Source: Lewinellaceae bacterium
GTDB taxonomy: Bacteria; Bacteroidota; Bacteroidia; Chitinophagales; Saprospiraceae
DNA: 64,000 nucleotides
Direction of reading: 5' to 3'
NCBI GenBank assembly: GCA_016716135.1
Contig: JADJWX010000002.1
Location: 744,001-808,000, forward strand
Shown here piece by piece: positions 8,793 to 17,408 of this stretch. Each line of letters begins with the position of its first letter. Within the stretch, counting starts at the first letter, position 1. The notes below the pieces were generated by a model. The model was given only the letters and a program-made list of their open reading frames with translations. It searched no databases and was not told the origin of the DNA. The position numbers and the translations under genes are program-made.

Positions 8793-9766
8793 TGCGCCAT
8801 CTTGCCCACTGGTTTTTTCTGTTTGCCGCCACCATCCGGCTGCTAGGGCATTTTGCGCGAGCCGCTGTTTATTGGAAAACGCAGGCGCGCAACGACTTGA
8901 AATTACCCGCCGATCAACTTTTGCGGAACCTGCCGCTGCACCGCCGCCGGCACTATTTTTATGGAACGGCATTTTTAAGCGCTGTTTTTTGCCGGCTGCG
9001 CGGGAAAAAGATCAGCCTGGTGGAAAGGCGCCGTTTTTCCCGTCTGGCCGCCCTGGCTTGTGCATTCGACGATTCTGCAGACGGCCTTAGCCCCCGACTG
9101 GCATTGCCCGAACTTCCCGAAGCACTGGGGCCTTTGCTCGACGACGGCGGCCTGGCCCTGCATTTGTTGCGGTTGGTATATGCAGAAATTCCGCCCGCCG
9201 TACTGCCGGCCTTCCGGACCGACCTGAACCGGGTGTATCAAGTGGAGTTGGCAGGCCGGAAACGGCCTTCCGCCCAGCCTTCTGAAGCCGCATTGACGGC
9301 AATCACAAAACAAAAAGGCGGATTTTCTGTCCTGTTGTTCCGGCGTTTGCTCGACGATGAGCCGGATGCCGCAAACGAGGCGCTGGTATTTGAATTGGGG
9401 GGCTTTGTTCAGCTCTGCGACGATATTTTTGATGTATGGTTCGACCGAAAAAATCAGGCGCCTACGTTGGCGGTATTTTTTTTGGAAAAAAATGCCCCGG
9501 AGCAACTTGAAGCCGTTTTTTCAGCTTGGCTGAAGGCGCTCTCCCGGACAATCCGGCAAATGCCCGGCACACAATTCCGCCGGGAAACAACGGTGTGCAC
9601 CGTATATTTTTTGGCCGCCATCACACGGGTTTGTCTGCGCCGGTACGGCCTGTTGAAAAAAAAGCACGGAACTTTGCCGCTCGACGACCGGAAAGCCATG
9701 GTGGTGGATATGGCCCGCCGGCAAAACTGGTGGCGCACCGTACAGGCACTTTTTGAACCCTGCTAA
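8792..9766 (+). CDS. Divergent class I isoprenoid-synthase-like protein
   Basis: 324 residues, mostly helical. Two Asp-rich motifs are spaced as in trans-prenyl transferases and squalene/phytoene synthases: FDDSADG (residues 92-98) and LCDDIFDVWFD (208-218), the second preceded by GGFVQ like the GxxFQ of the family. A TKQKGGFS segment at about 172-179 could hold the diphosphate-contacting Lys. These would chelate Mg and bind a prenyl diphosphate; the product is unknown. The start at 8792 was chosen because it overlaps the previous stop and everything upstream in frame is a shadow of the acyltransferase. Overall similarity to known enzymes is low, so the call rests on motif and fold pattern. 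It sits in an envelope-sugar operon, which suggests a lipid-carrier or membrane-lipid role. Confidence 0.62.
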   Translation: MRHLAHWFFLFAATIRLLGHFARAAVYWKTQARNDLKLPADQLLRNLPLHRRRHYFYGTAFLSAVFCRLRGKKISLVERRRFSRLAALACAFDDSADGLSPRLALPELPEALGPLLDDGGLALHLLRLVYAEIPPAVLPAFRTDLNRVYQVELAGRKRPSAQPSEAALTAITKQKGGFSVLLFRRLLDDEPDAANEALVFELGGFVQLCDDIFDVWFDRKNQAPTLAVFFLEKNAPEQLEAVFSAWLKALSRTIRQMPGTQFRRETTVCTVYFLAAITRVCLRRYGLLKKKHGTLPLDDRKAMVVDMARRQNWWRTVQALFEPC

Positions 9767-9783
9767 TCTGGAATTTTAGAAAA

Positions 9784-10362
9784 ATGAACACCATAATTGA
9801 AAAATCGATTCGCGAAAGCATTGCCGTTAAACAGGCGCTTTTAGCTGATGTGCAGTTGCTGGAAAAAATAGAGCAAACCGCCGAACTGCTGGCGCAAACC
9901 TTCCGGGCGCGCGGGAAAGTCCTTTTTTGTGGCAATGGCGGCAGCGCAGCGGATGCCCAGCATATCGCCGCCGAACTGTCGGGCCGGTTCTACACCGACC
10001 GGGCGCCGCTGTTTGCCGAAGCCTTGCACGTCAATTCCTCCTATCTGACCGCGGTGGCCAACGATTACGGCTACGAGCAGGTGTTTGCGCGTATGGTGGA
10101 AGCGGCAGGCCGCCCCGGCGATGTGTTGGTGGCGATCAGTACCTCCGGCAACTCGGCCAGCATCCTGCGGGCTGCTGAAAAAGCAGCGGGACTGGACATG
10201 GCGGTCGTTGGCTTGACCGGAAGCAGCGGCGGAAAACTGGCCGGGCTTTGCCGGGTCTTGTTGAACGTGCCTTCGGCAGATACGCCGCGCATCCAGGAAG
10301 CGCATATTTTGATCGGGCATATTTTGTGTCAGATCGTTGAGCAGGAACTGTTTGGGGCGTGA
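9784..10362 (+). CDS. gmhA: D-sedoheptulose 7-phosphate isomerase
   Basis: 192 residues, the usual GmhA length. A single SIS domain is evident: CGNGGSAADAQHIAAELSGRF around residues 50-70, SSYLTAVANDYGYEQVFARMV around 85-105, AISTSGNSASIL around 120, and a C-terminal EAHILIGHILCQIVE. It makes D-glycero-D-manno-heptose 7-phosphate, the first step to the ADP-heptose used in lipopolysaccharide core. The gene is last in the operon, 17 bases after the previous stop, and is followed by a strong hairpin at 10383. The other heptose genes (hldE, gmhB, hldD) are not adjacent. Confidence 0.92.
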   Translation: MNTIIEKSIRESIAVKQALLADVQLLEKIEQTAELLAQTFRARGKVLFCGNGGSAADAQHIAAELSGRFYTDRAPLFAEALHVNSSYLTAVANDYGYEQVFARMVEAAGRPGDVLVAISTSGNSASILRAAEKAAGLDMAVVGLTGSSGGKLAGLCRVLLNVPSADTPRIQEAHILIGHILCQIVEQELFGA

Positions 10363-10382
10363 GTTTTTTTAAATCGTGGAAT

Positions 10383-10415
10383 ACTCGTCCTACGACTTGG
10401 AGTCGTAGGACGAGT
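10383..10415 (+). terminator. Perfect 14-bp hairpin after gmhA
   Basis: ACTCGTCCTACGAC pairs perfectly with GTCGTAGGACGAGT across a 5-base loop. There is no T-run after it on either strand, so it may be a processing or mRNA-stability hairpin or one of the region's intergenic palindromes rather than a strict intrinsic terminator. Confidence 0.6.
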
Positions 10416-10460
10416 AAAGCAGCCCAAATTCCGCGGTGAAAATTTTCCTGAAATTTTATT

Positions 10461-11333
10461 ATGCCTGGTTTTAGATCAACAACAGCAGTCCTGCTTTTCG
10501 CCTTGCTTCCCATTGGCATGGCCGCCCAGGGACCCCTCGACGGTTACCTGAAGGGCAAAGGCGTGCTTGATTTGGCGCCTTCCATTTCCTTTAATTCGGC
10601 CAACAGCATTGCCGGTGCCGGCGGGCAAACGTTCGATGTGGGCTACAAAGGCAGCCTGTTGGGTTTATTTGCCGAATACGGCCTGAGCGAGCGCATCGAT
10701 GTAGTGGGCACGGCGGCCTATGTGTTTACCTCAAGCCAAAGCGGCTTACAGGATGGGGGGCTTTTCCTGAAATACCGCCCGGTGTACACCCAATTGGCCG
10801 GCGCAGGCCGCCTGGGCGTATTGGTGGCCAGCGGACTGGGTTTTCCCCTGGCTGATTACGAGCCCGTCGGGGCGGGTGCGTTGGGCCAAAAAGCCGTCAT
10901 TTTGCCGGCCCGCCTGATCCTGCAGTGGGAAACGCCGATTGGCTTGTTTTTGAACCTTACCGGGGGGTACAACTGGCGCTTCGACCGGTTGCGGGGCCAG
11001 GATGTTGCCGCCATTCGAAAGGACCGGCCGGATTATCAACCAGCCCAACCCGCTGATTTTTCGACTGTTTTGTTCAAACTGGGTTTTCCTAGTGCCCGCT
11101 TTTACCTCGATGGCTGGCTGGAGTGGCAGCATACGGCCGGGGGGAATGACTTTGTACCCGGCATCCCGGATCTGCCGCAGGCTTTTGGCGTCTCGTTCAT
11201 GCAAATTGGCGGCACGGCATATTATTCCGAAACGGGGAAAAACGGCTTTTACCTGAGCAGCGGTTACATACTGGGCGGGCGCAATGTCAGCCGGATTTTG
11301 CGGCTTACCGCGGGCATGGTGTTTAAATTTTAA
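10461..11333 (+). CDS. Putative outer-membrane beta-barrel protein
   Basis: 290 residues. Residues 1-22 form a signal peptide ending near GMAAQG. The rest alternates short amphipathic strands with Gly-rich turns (AEYGLSERIDVVGTAAYVF, RLILQWETPIGLFLNLTGGYNWRFD, FYLDGWLEWQH) and ends in Phe (MVFKF), as outer-membrane barrels do. It resembles the transporter-like barrels often annotated near phenol-MetA in Bacteroidota, but I do not recognise a specific family. It stands alone, downstream of a hairpin and upstream of an AACCTGTCAGG-type palindrome that begins at the base after its stop. Substrate and role unknown. Confidence 0.7.
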   Translation: MPGFRSTTAVLLFALLPIGMAAQGPLDGYLKGKGVLDLAPSISFNSANSIAGAGGQTFDVGYKGSLLGLFAEYGLSERIDVVGTAAYVFTSSQSGLQDGGLFLKYRPVYTQLAGAGRLGVLVASGLGFPLADYEPVGAGALGQKAVILPARLILQWETPIGLFLNLTGGYNWRFDRLRGQDVAAIRKDRPDYQPAQPADFSTVLFKLGFPSARFYLDGWLEWQHTAGGNDFVPGIPDLPQAFGVSFMQIGGTAYYSETGKNGFYLSSGYILGGRNVSRILRLTAGMVFKF

Positions 11334-11416
11334 AACCTGTCAGGTCAAATTTTTTACGGAAAAAACGGTGCAACGCGCATTGTTGTTTCCCGTAAAAAAA
11401 ATTGACCTGACAGGTT
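11334..11416. repeat. AACCTGTCAGG-family intergenic palindrome
   Basis: The left arm starts AACCTGTCAGGTCAAATTTT immediately after the stop codon of the barrel gene, and the right arm ends with AATTGACCTGACAGGTT; arms are about 26 bp with one or two mismatches. The U-rich arms would let it act as a terminator. It is one of at least seven sites in the window with this end sequence. Confidence 0.85.
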
Positions 11417-11559
11417 CGTACAGCCACCGACATTCTGACAGTCCAAGTGTTATTTATTTGTCAAAGTGGCGTACAGGCATGCAACAATGGGAGATGGCGC
11501 GCTGTTTGAGCGGTATAGAATTGCCTGAAACCTTTTTTTTAAAGAAAAATGTTTTTGTC

Positions 11560-12021
11560 ATGTTCCCAGCTCAAAATAACCGCCAGTTGCCGGCCGAACA
11601 GCCGCTGTTTTTTGATGATTTCATAACCCGGAATAATTGGAAAGCAGCCCGGGAGAATTTTCAGATGCAGTTGAACCTCATGCCGGCCACCAATGTGTAC
11701 GAAACCGAACAGGCCTTTTTTATCGAATTGGTCGTGCCGGGTTTGTCGCACGAAGATTTGCTTTTTTTCACTACGGAAAACAGCATTGAAATCCGCTACC
11801 AGCCGGATGAACACAACTTTGAACCCTATGGCAGCCGCCGTTACCTGCACCGCGAATACAGGCCGGCAGCGTTTCAGCGCGCTTTCCAGGTGAATACCGA
11901 TGCGCTGGATTTTGAAAATATTCACGTTGATTCGGCCCAGGGGGTGGTGCGTATTGAGGTGCCGAAACGGGAGAATTATTGGGGTACGCTGCCGTTGCGG
12001 GTGCCGTTTTCGCTGAATTGA
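11560..12021 (+). CDS. Small heat-shock protein (Hsp20/alpha-crystallin family)
   Basis: 153 residues from the ATG at 11560. The alpha-crystallin domain spans about residues 38-140: NLMPATNVYETEQAFFIELVVPGLSHEDLLF at the start, ENSIEIRY, then YLHREYRPAAFQRAFQVN (usual RxxxxFxRxFxLP) and GVVRIEVPK at the end. It lacks a strict C-terminal IxI motif. It is an ATP-independent holdase chaperone in the cytoplasm. Earlier in-frame ATGs at 11479 and 11494 exist, but the intervening sequence overlaps the downstream flank of a palindrome and lacks family similarity. It converges with the M36 protease gene across a bidirectional terminator. Confidence 0.85.
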   Translation: MFPAQNNRQLPAEQPLFFDDFITRNNWKAARENFQMQLNLMPATNVYETEQAFFIELVVPGLSHEDLLFFTTENSIEIRYQPDEHNFEPYGSRRYLHREYRPAAFQRAFQVNTDALDFENIHVDSAQGVVRIEVPKRENYWGTLPLRVPFSLN

Positions 12022-12031
12022 TATTTTTAAA

Positions 12032-12111
12032 AACCTGTCAGGTCAAATTTGATAAAAAAAGGGGCTCGCCACGGCGAGCCCCTTTTTTTATCAAATTTGA
12101 CCTGACAGGTT
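12032..12111. terminator. Bidirectional terminator made from an AACCTGTCAGG palindrome
   Basis: Outer arms AACCTGTCAGGTCAAATTTG and its inverse frame an inner GC stem (GGGGCTCGCC / GGCGAGCCCC at 12061-12082) that is flanked by seven As on one side and seven Ts on the other. It lies between the convergent Hsp20 and M36 genes and would terminate both. The last bases overlap the TAA stop of the protease gene. Confidence 0.9.
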
Positions 12112-15100
12112 AGCGTTTCACCACTTTGGCTACGCTGTTTCCAATACTGCTTTCCACCTGAACGACATACACGCCGGCCGGCAGATTTTTGATATTGACC
12201 GGCAGTACCTGTCCGGCAAGGATGTTATTGGTTTGCTGCTGCAATACCACCCGGCCGTCGGCGCCGAATAGCCGGATTTGGGCGATGCCCGCAGCGTTTT
12301 CACCGAAACTGAGGTTGAGCCAGTCGGTAGCCGGGTTGGGCTGTACGCGCATCCCCAGGGCATTGGCAACCGGCTCATCGGTGTTGATCGTAACATCGGT
12401 ATCCACGAGTACGCCGCGTTCCGGCGCCCGGGCGCAGGCGATATCGCCGGCGTCGGAGGTCACGCAGGCTTCCGAGTCATAGTTGAACAGATCGATCAGG
12501 TCGACCTGGTCGATCAACCAGCCGCCGCCGGGCACATTGGTATTATCATCGGTACCGAAGCGGAACTGGAAGATAATGTCGTCGCCGTTAAAATCGCTCA
12601 GATCAAAGTACGACCGCACCCAGCCGTTGGAATTGCCCGAGAATCCGCTCAGGAACGGGATGGCAAAGGTGCCGTATTGCACAGAGGAATAGCCATGGCC
12701 AAAAACCTTTTCCGGTGCCAGACGGTACCAGTTGTTGTCGCCGCCCCGCTGAATTTCAAGGAATCCGGCATCTGCATTGGCTTCGGTGTTGTAGTTGTGC
12801 CAGAAGCGGAGTGCCGGCATGGTGCCCGTCACGGGCAATGCCGGGTTGTAATGGAACAATACCTGATCGGTTTCCGTGATCGGGGCATCGGCGCGCCAGG
12901 CCTTATCGCCTACCTTCACGGAATCGCTTTGCAGGTAGAAGACATTGGTACCTTCGTCGTTGTTTACGAGAGAAAGCCAGTTGGTGCCGTCGTCAAAGTC
13001 CATATCGTCGCGGAATTGGAGCAGGGAGCGCATGGAAGGGTCCGATTTGGCGGTATAGTGCAGTTCAATCACCTGGCCGGTGGGCATATCACCCAGGTTC
13101 CAGGTGACCACGCCGTTATTGTCGGTGCCGCCGTTGTCGGCTGAAACAAAGGACAAACCGTTCGGCAGCGGATCGGTGACGACCACATTGGCAGCCGTTT
13201 CATCTTTGTGGTTAGTGATGGTGATGGTAAACATCGCTTCATCGCCAGCTTGAATAAACGGGGTGGACGTGGTTTTTTTAATTTTCAACTCCTTGATGCA
13301 GGTCACGATCGGGTCAAAGTTTTCCGTGCCGTCGGCGGCGTCGTTGAAGGAGCCCTGGTCGGCAAATAAACCTAAACCTCGGCGGGCAAAAACATCCATG
13401 ATGAGGCAGGTGTCCACGCCGTCATAGTTCACAAAGTCGGCTGTAATGATACCGTCCCGGCCATCGATGAAGCCAGGGCGGCAGGGCTGGAATTTCATGC
13501 CGTCCATGACCAGTTGAATCGCCCGGAAGTTGCCGCTGGAAGTATTGTTCAGGTCGGGATCATAGCCGTACTTCTCCACCATGGCCCAGTACAGGTCCCA
13601 GGTTACCTGAGCCCAGATTTCACCGCGGTTGTGCTGCTGGGAGTCTTGTGCAGCAGCATAGGTTTGCGGGTTGATGCTCATGTCGGTAGAGTAGGGGTAA
13701 CGCCGGATGCCCTGGCCGTCATTGGGTTGGCGCATGACGTAGGTACCGACACCGCGGCGGGATTCGGCAACGTCGCCGGGTTTGACGGTCATGATCAGTG
13801 TGAAAAAGTCGCTCCAGCCTTCACCCATCTGTTCGCCATTGCTGAGGCAGGTGGTGGCGTTTGGGCCGCCGGTCAGGCGGTTGGAAATGCCGTGGCCGTA
13901 TTCGTGGGCAATAATGCCGTTGTCAAAATCGCCGTCCAGCAGGGCTGGGCCGCTACCGTTGGAGGGTTGTACCAGCGATATGCTGAGCCCGTTTCCGGCA
14001 AACTGGCGCAGTTTGTCGCAATTGGACTTGGTCATGCTCACCACCGGAATAGTGACTTGGGCACCTTGTGTGCCGGGTCCCATGTTGACGGTAAAATCTT
14101 CATAATTACAAATAATACAGCCGACGGCGCCGGCTTGTTGCGCATAGAGGGCTTTTCGGCCGAATTCGCAGTTGCCACGGTCGACGATCGCAATTTTACC
14201 TTGCAGATCATTGACCGGGGGGCTGCAGTTTTGGCTGCGATCGGAAGAACCGGAGCCGTCGTCTGTTACCACGCCTTCGCCGGTTGCCGGAGTGGTCGTA
14301 ATGGCGCCGCCCCAGTTATTGGCCGGTACGGCAAAGTATGTGCCGGCAACCGGGCTGGGACCGTTGACGGTAACGATATTTCCACTCGCCCCGCTCCAGG
14401 TAAACATTTGCATACGGCCGGGTGCGCCGTCGGAAGGCGTTGAAAAGTTTGCGTTGTCGGTGCCGCTGCCGTCAATGGCTTGTGCCAGTACAGCGTCGTT
14501 CCCTTGGCCGCCGTTGCCGTAGTTATTTGTTTGAAAATTGCCGGCCTGCTCATCAAACCCAAACCGGTAGGTGATGTCGTGCATCATATTGTTCATGTAG
14601 AACAGGTTGGTAATGGCTGCCAGCAGGTTGTCCACAGGTTCAACGGCGGGGTCAAAGGGGAAATCGAACAGCAAATCCGGGCCGCCATTGGCCGATTCGC
14701 TGGCTGCGGGAGAGTTGTCGTTTGCGCTGTCTTCAAAAGCCCAAACGTTGTTGCCGCGGGTATAGGTGAAATCGGCCCCGTCCACGCCGTTCACATCAAG
14801 CCAGCCAAATGGAGAAGCCGCAGGGTCGGCCGGATTAACGACCAGGCTGCGGGCGCCGTGTGCCGGACTTTCAAGCGGCAGGGCGAAAACATTGTAGGTT
14901 TCGTCCGCGCTGTTTTCCGGTTGTGGTTTGTGTTTGGTAGTTTTTGGGCCGGCAGGTGCAGGATTGTCTTCCGAACAGTTTTCGCCAACGAGGTGTGCAT
15001 GGCCGGCTTTGCAGTACACGGTGTGGTTGAACTTGCTGAGCAACTGACCGGTTTGTGCATCGACATTGATTGTCCAGAGGTCGGCGGTGTTCAACTGATC

Positions 15101-15658
15101 GAGGTAGAGGCTCCATGCCAGACGGGGTTGGCCCTGGTCATTGAGGTCGTAACAGATTTTGACAGGTATTTCCGCTTTGGAGACCGTTCCCTTTTCAAAA
15201 ATCCAGTGGCGTTCGTCCACTTTTCGTTTCAATGCCGGCATTTGGTCGGCGCTGAAACCCAACTGGAGCAGGGCAATTTCAAGCGCCCGGCCGGCGCCCA
15301 TAGAAGGCAGGGTAGTGTTAACTTGTTGTGCAAGGTTTGGCACAAAGCGGTGACCCAGGTGCAACACGGAGCCGTCAGGCTTGACGTGCAGGCCAAACAA
15401 GGCATTGAAAACCGGAATGCCGGCGTGTTGTTGCTGCACCCAAACGTGCGTAACGCCGTTGTGTTTGGATTGGTACGCATCGGTAATCCGCACATCGGAC
15501 ACATCCTGGCGGCTCAAATTGAAGGCAGCCGGATTACTTTGTAAAAAACGAAGGGCAGTTTCCTGCTGAGCGGTTGTATTTTGAGATTGCAGGGATACGG
15601 CAAGGCCAATAAGGGCGCCTGCAAGTAGCCAGAGGCGTGGTAAAAATTTTCGCAACAT
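12110..15658 (-). CDS. Secreted M36 (fungalysin-type) metalloprotease with T9SS sorting domain
   Basis: 1182 residues from the ATG at 15658, which gives a clean signal peptide (MLRKFLPRLWLLAGALIGLA). An FTP-like propeptide region covers about 30-210. The M36 catalytic region holds NLFYMNNMMHDI (about 351-362) and the zinc site HEYGH at 585-589 with GEGWSD at 612-617; a protease-associated (PA) insert lies at about 480-560. A DUF11-like beta domain (about 790-880) and a CUB/MAM-like part follow, then a C-terminal type IX sorting domain (QPNPATDWLNLSF ... GVYVVQVE ... KVVKR). It would be exported by Sec and the type IX system and attached to or released from the surface to degrade proteins. Monocistronic and convergent with Hsp20. 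Confidence 0.93.
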   Translation of the reverse strand: MLRKFLPRLWLLAGALIGLAVSLQSQNTTAQQETALRFLQSNPAAFNLSRQDVSDVRITDAYQSKHNGVTHVWVQQQHAGIPVFNALFGLHVKPDGSVLHLGHRFVPNLAQQVNTTLPSMGAGRALEIALLQLGFSADQMPALKRKVDERHWIFEKGTVSKAEIPVKICYDLNDQGQPRLAWSLYLDQLNTADLWTINVDAQTGQLLSKFNHTVYCKAGHAHLVGENCSEDNPAPAGPKTTKHKPQPENSADETYNVFALPLESPAHGARSLVVNPADPAASPFGWLDVNGVDGADFTYTRGNNVWAFEDSANDNSPAASESANGGPDLLFDFPFDPAVEPVDNLLAAITNLFYMNNMMHDITYRFGFDEQAGNFQTNNYGNGGQGNDAVLAQAIDGSGTDNANFSTPSDGAPGRMQMFTWSGASGNIVTVNGPSPVAGTYFAVPANNWGGAITTTPATGEGVVTDDGSGSSDRSQNCSPPVNDLQGKIAIVDRGNCEFGRKALYAQQAGAVGCIICNYEDFTVNMGPGTQGAQVTIPVVSMTKSNCDKLRQFAGNGLSISLVQPSNGSGPALLDGDFDNGIIAHEYGHGISNRLTGGPNATTCLSNGEQMGEGWSDFFTLIMTVKPGDVAESRRGVGTYVMRQPNDGQGIRRYPYSTDMSINPQTYAAAQDSQQHNRGEIWAQVTWDLYWAMVEKYGYDPDLNNTSSGNFRAIQLVMDGMKFQPCRPGFIDGRDGIITADFVNYDGVDTCLIMDVFARRGLGLFADQGSFNDAADGTENFDPIVTCIKELKIKKTTSTPFIQAGDEAMFTITITNHKDETAANVVVTDPLPNGLSFVSADNGGTDNNGVVTWNLGDMPTGQVIELHYTAKSDPSMRSLLQFRDDMDFDDGTNWLSLVNNDEGTNVFYLQSDSVKVGDKAWRADAPITETDQVLFHYNPALPVTGTMPALRFWHNYNTEANADAGFLEIQRGGDNNWYRLAPEKVFGHGYSSVQYGTFAIPFLSGFSGNSNGWVRSYFDLSDFNGDDIIFQFRFGTDDNTNVPGGGWLIDQVDLIDLFNYDSEACVTSDAGDIACARAPERGVLVDTDVTINTDEPVANALGMRVQPNPATDWLNLSFGENAAGIAQIRLFGADGRVVLQQQTNNILAGQVLPVNIKNLPAGVYVVQVESSIGNSVAKVVKR

Positions 15659-15806
15659 TTGAATGACAGTAACGATTTGGTTAAAACGAAAAATGGTAGA
15701 TTCACATTCGGTCAACAAGAGGAAGGACGCCAAAGGTAGAATTCCGATTTACTTTCCGGAAAATCAAGGCTAAAAATTGTACCCTTTTGCCAATGTGCAT
15801 CAATTT

Positions 15807-15908
15807 GATTCGGGTTACTGGTTACTGGTTGGAGGGTTTCTGGTTTTACAATTTCCGGAATGGTGAAAAACCAGAAACCCTCCAACCAGTAACCAGCAAC
15901 CCCGAATC
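15807..15908. repeat. Long intergenic palindrome (40-bp arms) with TTACTGG repeats
   Basis: The left arm GATTCGGGTTACTGGTTACT... (15807-15846) pairs with the right arm at 15867-15908 over about 40 bp with a single small bulge; the loop is about 20 bases. It contains tandem TTACTGG heptamers. It sits in a divergent promoter region, so it is not simply a terminator. Confidence 0.85.
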
Positions 15909-15924
15909 AGTAACCTAAATTTTT

Positions 15925-15932
15925 TACCTTTG
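15925..15932 (+). promoter_or_regulatory. Candidate -7 promoter element of prs (TACCTTTG)
   Basis: TACCTTTG matches TANNTTTG and lies 66 bases before the prs start at 15998. A matching TTTG -33 box is not seen at 19-21 bases, which lowers confidence. Confidence 0.45.
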
Positions 15933-15997
15933 CTAAAACTTTGCGATCCTTGCGCACACACCAACACGAACCACCTAACGCGCCCTATTCCGGCAAC

Positions 15998-16933
15998 ATG
16001 ATGCCCGAAGTAAAATTGTTTTCCTGCTCGGCTTCCGAAAAACTGGCCGCCGATATTTCTTTCCATTACGACGTGCCGCTCGGCGATAAAACTATTTTCC
16101 GTTTTAGCGACGGCGAAATGCAGCCCGTGATCAACGAAAGCGTGCGCGGCTCCTTTGTCTTTTTTATTCAAAGCACCTGCCAGCCGCACGACAACTTGAT
16201 GGAACTGCTGCTGCTGATCGATACAGCCCTCCGCGCCTCAGCAGGGTATATCACTGCCGTAATTCCGTATTTTGGCTATGCCCGCCAGGATCGAAAAGAC
16301 AAACCCAGGGTGCCGATCAGTGCCAAACTTATGGCCAACCTGCTCACCACTGCAGGCGCTAATCGCGTGATGACGATGGATTTGCACGCCGACCAGGTGC
16401 AGGGCTTTTTCGACATCCCGGTTGATCACCTGCGCTCAGAGGCCATTTATATCCCCTACCTGGAGCAACAGGATATGTCCAATGTAATTTTCGCTAGTCC
16501 CGACGTTGGCGGCGTCAAGCGCGCCCGGGTGTACGCCAAGCATTTTAAACGCGAGCTGGTCATCTGTGACAAACACCGGACTAAGGCAAATGAGGTGGCA
16601 TCCATGACCGTTATCGGTGATGTGGATGGCGCCGATGTAATTCTGACCGATGACCTGGTCGATACTGCCGGCACACTTTGCAAAGCTGCCGATGCCCTGT
16701 TGGAAAAAGGCGCCCGGTCTGTACGGGCCATTTGTACCCATCCGGTACTCAGCGGTAAAGCATACGAATCCATCGAAAATTCGCAACTCAGCGAACTGAT
16801 CGTTTGTGATACTATTCCTCTCCGGCGTGAATCGCCCAAGATCAAGGTGCTCTCCACCGCCAAACTCTTTTCCCGTGCCATCCGGAATACGGTGGAGCAC
16901 AAGTCGATCGCTGCGCTGTTTCTGGGCAGTTGA
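15998..16933 (+). CDS. prs: Ribose-phosphate pyrophosphokinase (PRPP synthetase)
   Basis: 311 residues from the ATG at 15998 (a second ATG follows immediately). Family landmarks: FSDGEMQPVINESVRG (usual F-DGE...ESVRG), CQPHDNLMELLLLIDT, the catalytic/ATP loop YFGYARQDRKDKPRVPISAKL, MDLHADQVQGFFDIPVDHL, the flexible-loop DKHRTKANEV, and the PRPP-binding VILTDDLVDTAGTLCKA. It makes PRPP from ribose 5-phosphate and ATP for nucleotide, His, Trp and NAD synthesis. Length and motifs are those of a class I enzyme. An extended in-frame start at 15941 exists but adds 19 unconserved residues. Confidence 0.96.
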   Translation: MMPEVKLFSCSASEKLAADISFHYDVPLGDKTIFRFSDGEMQPVINESVRGSFVFFIQSTCQPHDNLMELLLLIDTALRASAGYITAVIPYFGYARQDRKDKPRVPISAKLMANLLTTAGANRVMTMDLHADQVQGFFDIPVDHLRSEAIYIPYLEQQDMSNVIFASPDVGGVKRARVYAKHFKRELVICDKHRTKANEVASMTVIGDVDGADVILTDDLVDTAGTLCKAADALLEKGARSVRAICTHPVLSGKAYESIENSQLSELIVCDTIPLRRESPKIKVLSTAKLFSRAIRNTVEHKSIAALFLGS

Positions 16934-17105
16934 CGATTACGGATTGCGGATTGCGGAATACGGAGTGCGGAGTGCGGAGTGGTTCACCATTCGGCAGAAT
17001 GGAATTTAACAGCCTTTTGGAAAATTTAAGAAAAAGCCACCATGTTCACCAGCCCGAATGGTGAACCAATCCGCACTCCGTAATCCGCATTCCGCACTCG
17101 TCAAC
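16932..17105. repeat. GTTCACC/GTGCGGA-family intergenic palindrome
   Basis: The left arm (about 16932-16993) contains tandem GATTGCG and GTGCGGA heptamers and ends GGTTCACCATTCGG; the right arm (about 17053-17105) is its imperfect inverse, starting CCGAATGGTGAACC. The loop is about 60 bases. It lies directly after prs. A second member of the family is at 20719-20871. Confidence 0.8.
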
Positions 17106-17143
17106 CGTTTTCTCGAAAAATGCCGCCGTTCCGTAAAAGTGGG

Positions 17144-17174
17144 TTTAGCCAATCCGGCGGACAAATTACCTTCG
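17144..17174 (+). promoter_or_regulatory. Candidate promoter TTTA-N19-TACCTTCG
   Basis: A TTTA box at 17144-17147 is 19 bases from TACCTTCG at 17167-17174, close to the Bacteroidota TTTG-N19/20-TANNTTTG pattern. Transcription would start near 17181, about 25 bases before the hairpin-plus-T-run at 17206-17239 and about 230 before the rhodanese start codon. Confidence 0.45.
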
Positions 17175-17205
17175 TCCAAGTTTTCTCATAGTATGTTTTG
17201 ATTTT

Positions 17206-17239
17206 CCTACTGCTCCCCTTCTGGCAGTAGGATTTTTTT
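17206..17239 (+). terminator. Intrinsic terminator or attenuator before the rhodanese gene
   Basis: CCTACTGC (17206-17213) pairs with GCAGTAGG (17224-17231) across a 10-base pyrimidine-rich loop and is followed by ATTTTTTTC. It ends a very short transcript from the candidate promoter at 17144-17174, or attenuates the downstream rhodanese gene. It might also end a read-through transcript from prs. Confidence 0.75.
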
Positions 17240-17408
17240 CATCACCAGGGCCCCCGCCACGCCTTGTTTTACTCCGGTTTCATCCCCCCTTCATTTTTTG
17301 TTTTGGCCCCTTTGTGTTGCCGAAACGTTCCAATCCATCCGCTACGGTATCATACCTGAGCATTTATTCCGAGCTTTTGCGTTTTCACACGGAAAACCAG
17401 CGTGTATC

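Larger units (their letters stand above)
15659..15997. other. Divergent intergenic region between the M36 protease and prs
   Basis: About 340 bases hold the promoters for both genes. Contents: an AT-rich 5' leader for the protease, a long palindrome at 15807-15908, and a -7-like box TACCTTTG at 15925-15932 facing prs. No small gene is apparent. Confidence 0.6.

Noticed and set aside
12278..15544. Long plus-strand open frames opposite the M36 protease
   Set aside because: They are reverse-strand shadows of a GC-rich gene with a clear metalloprotease on the minus strand.
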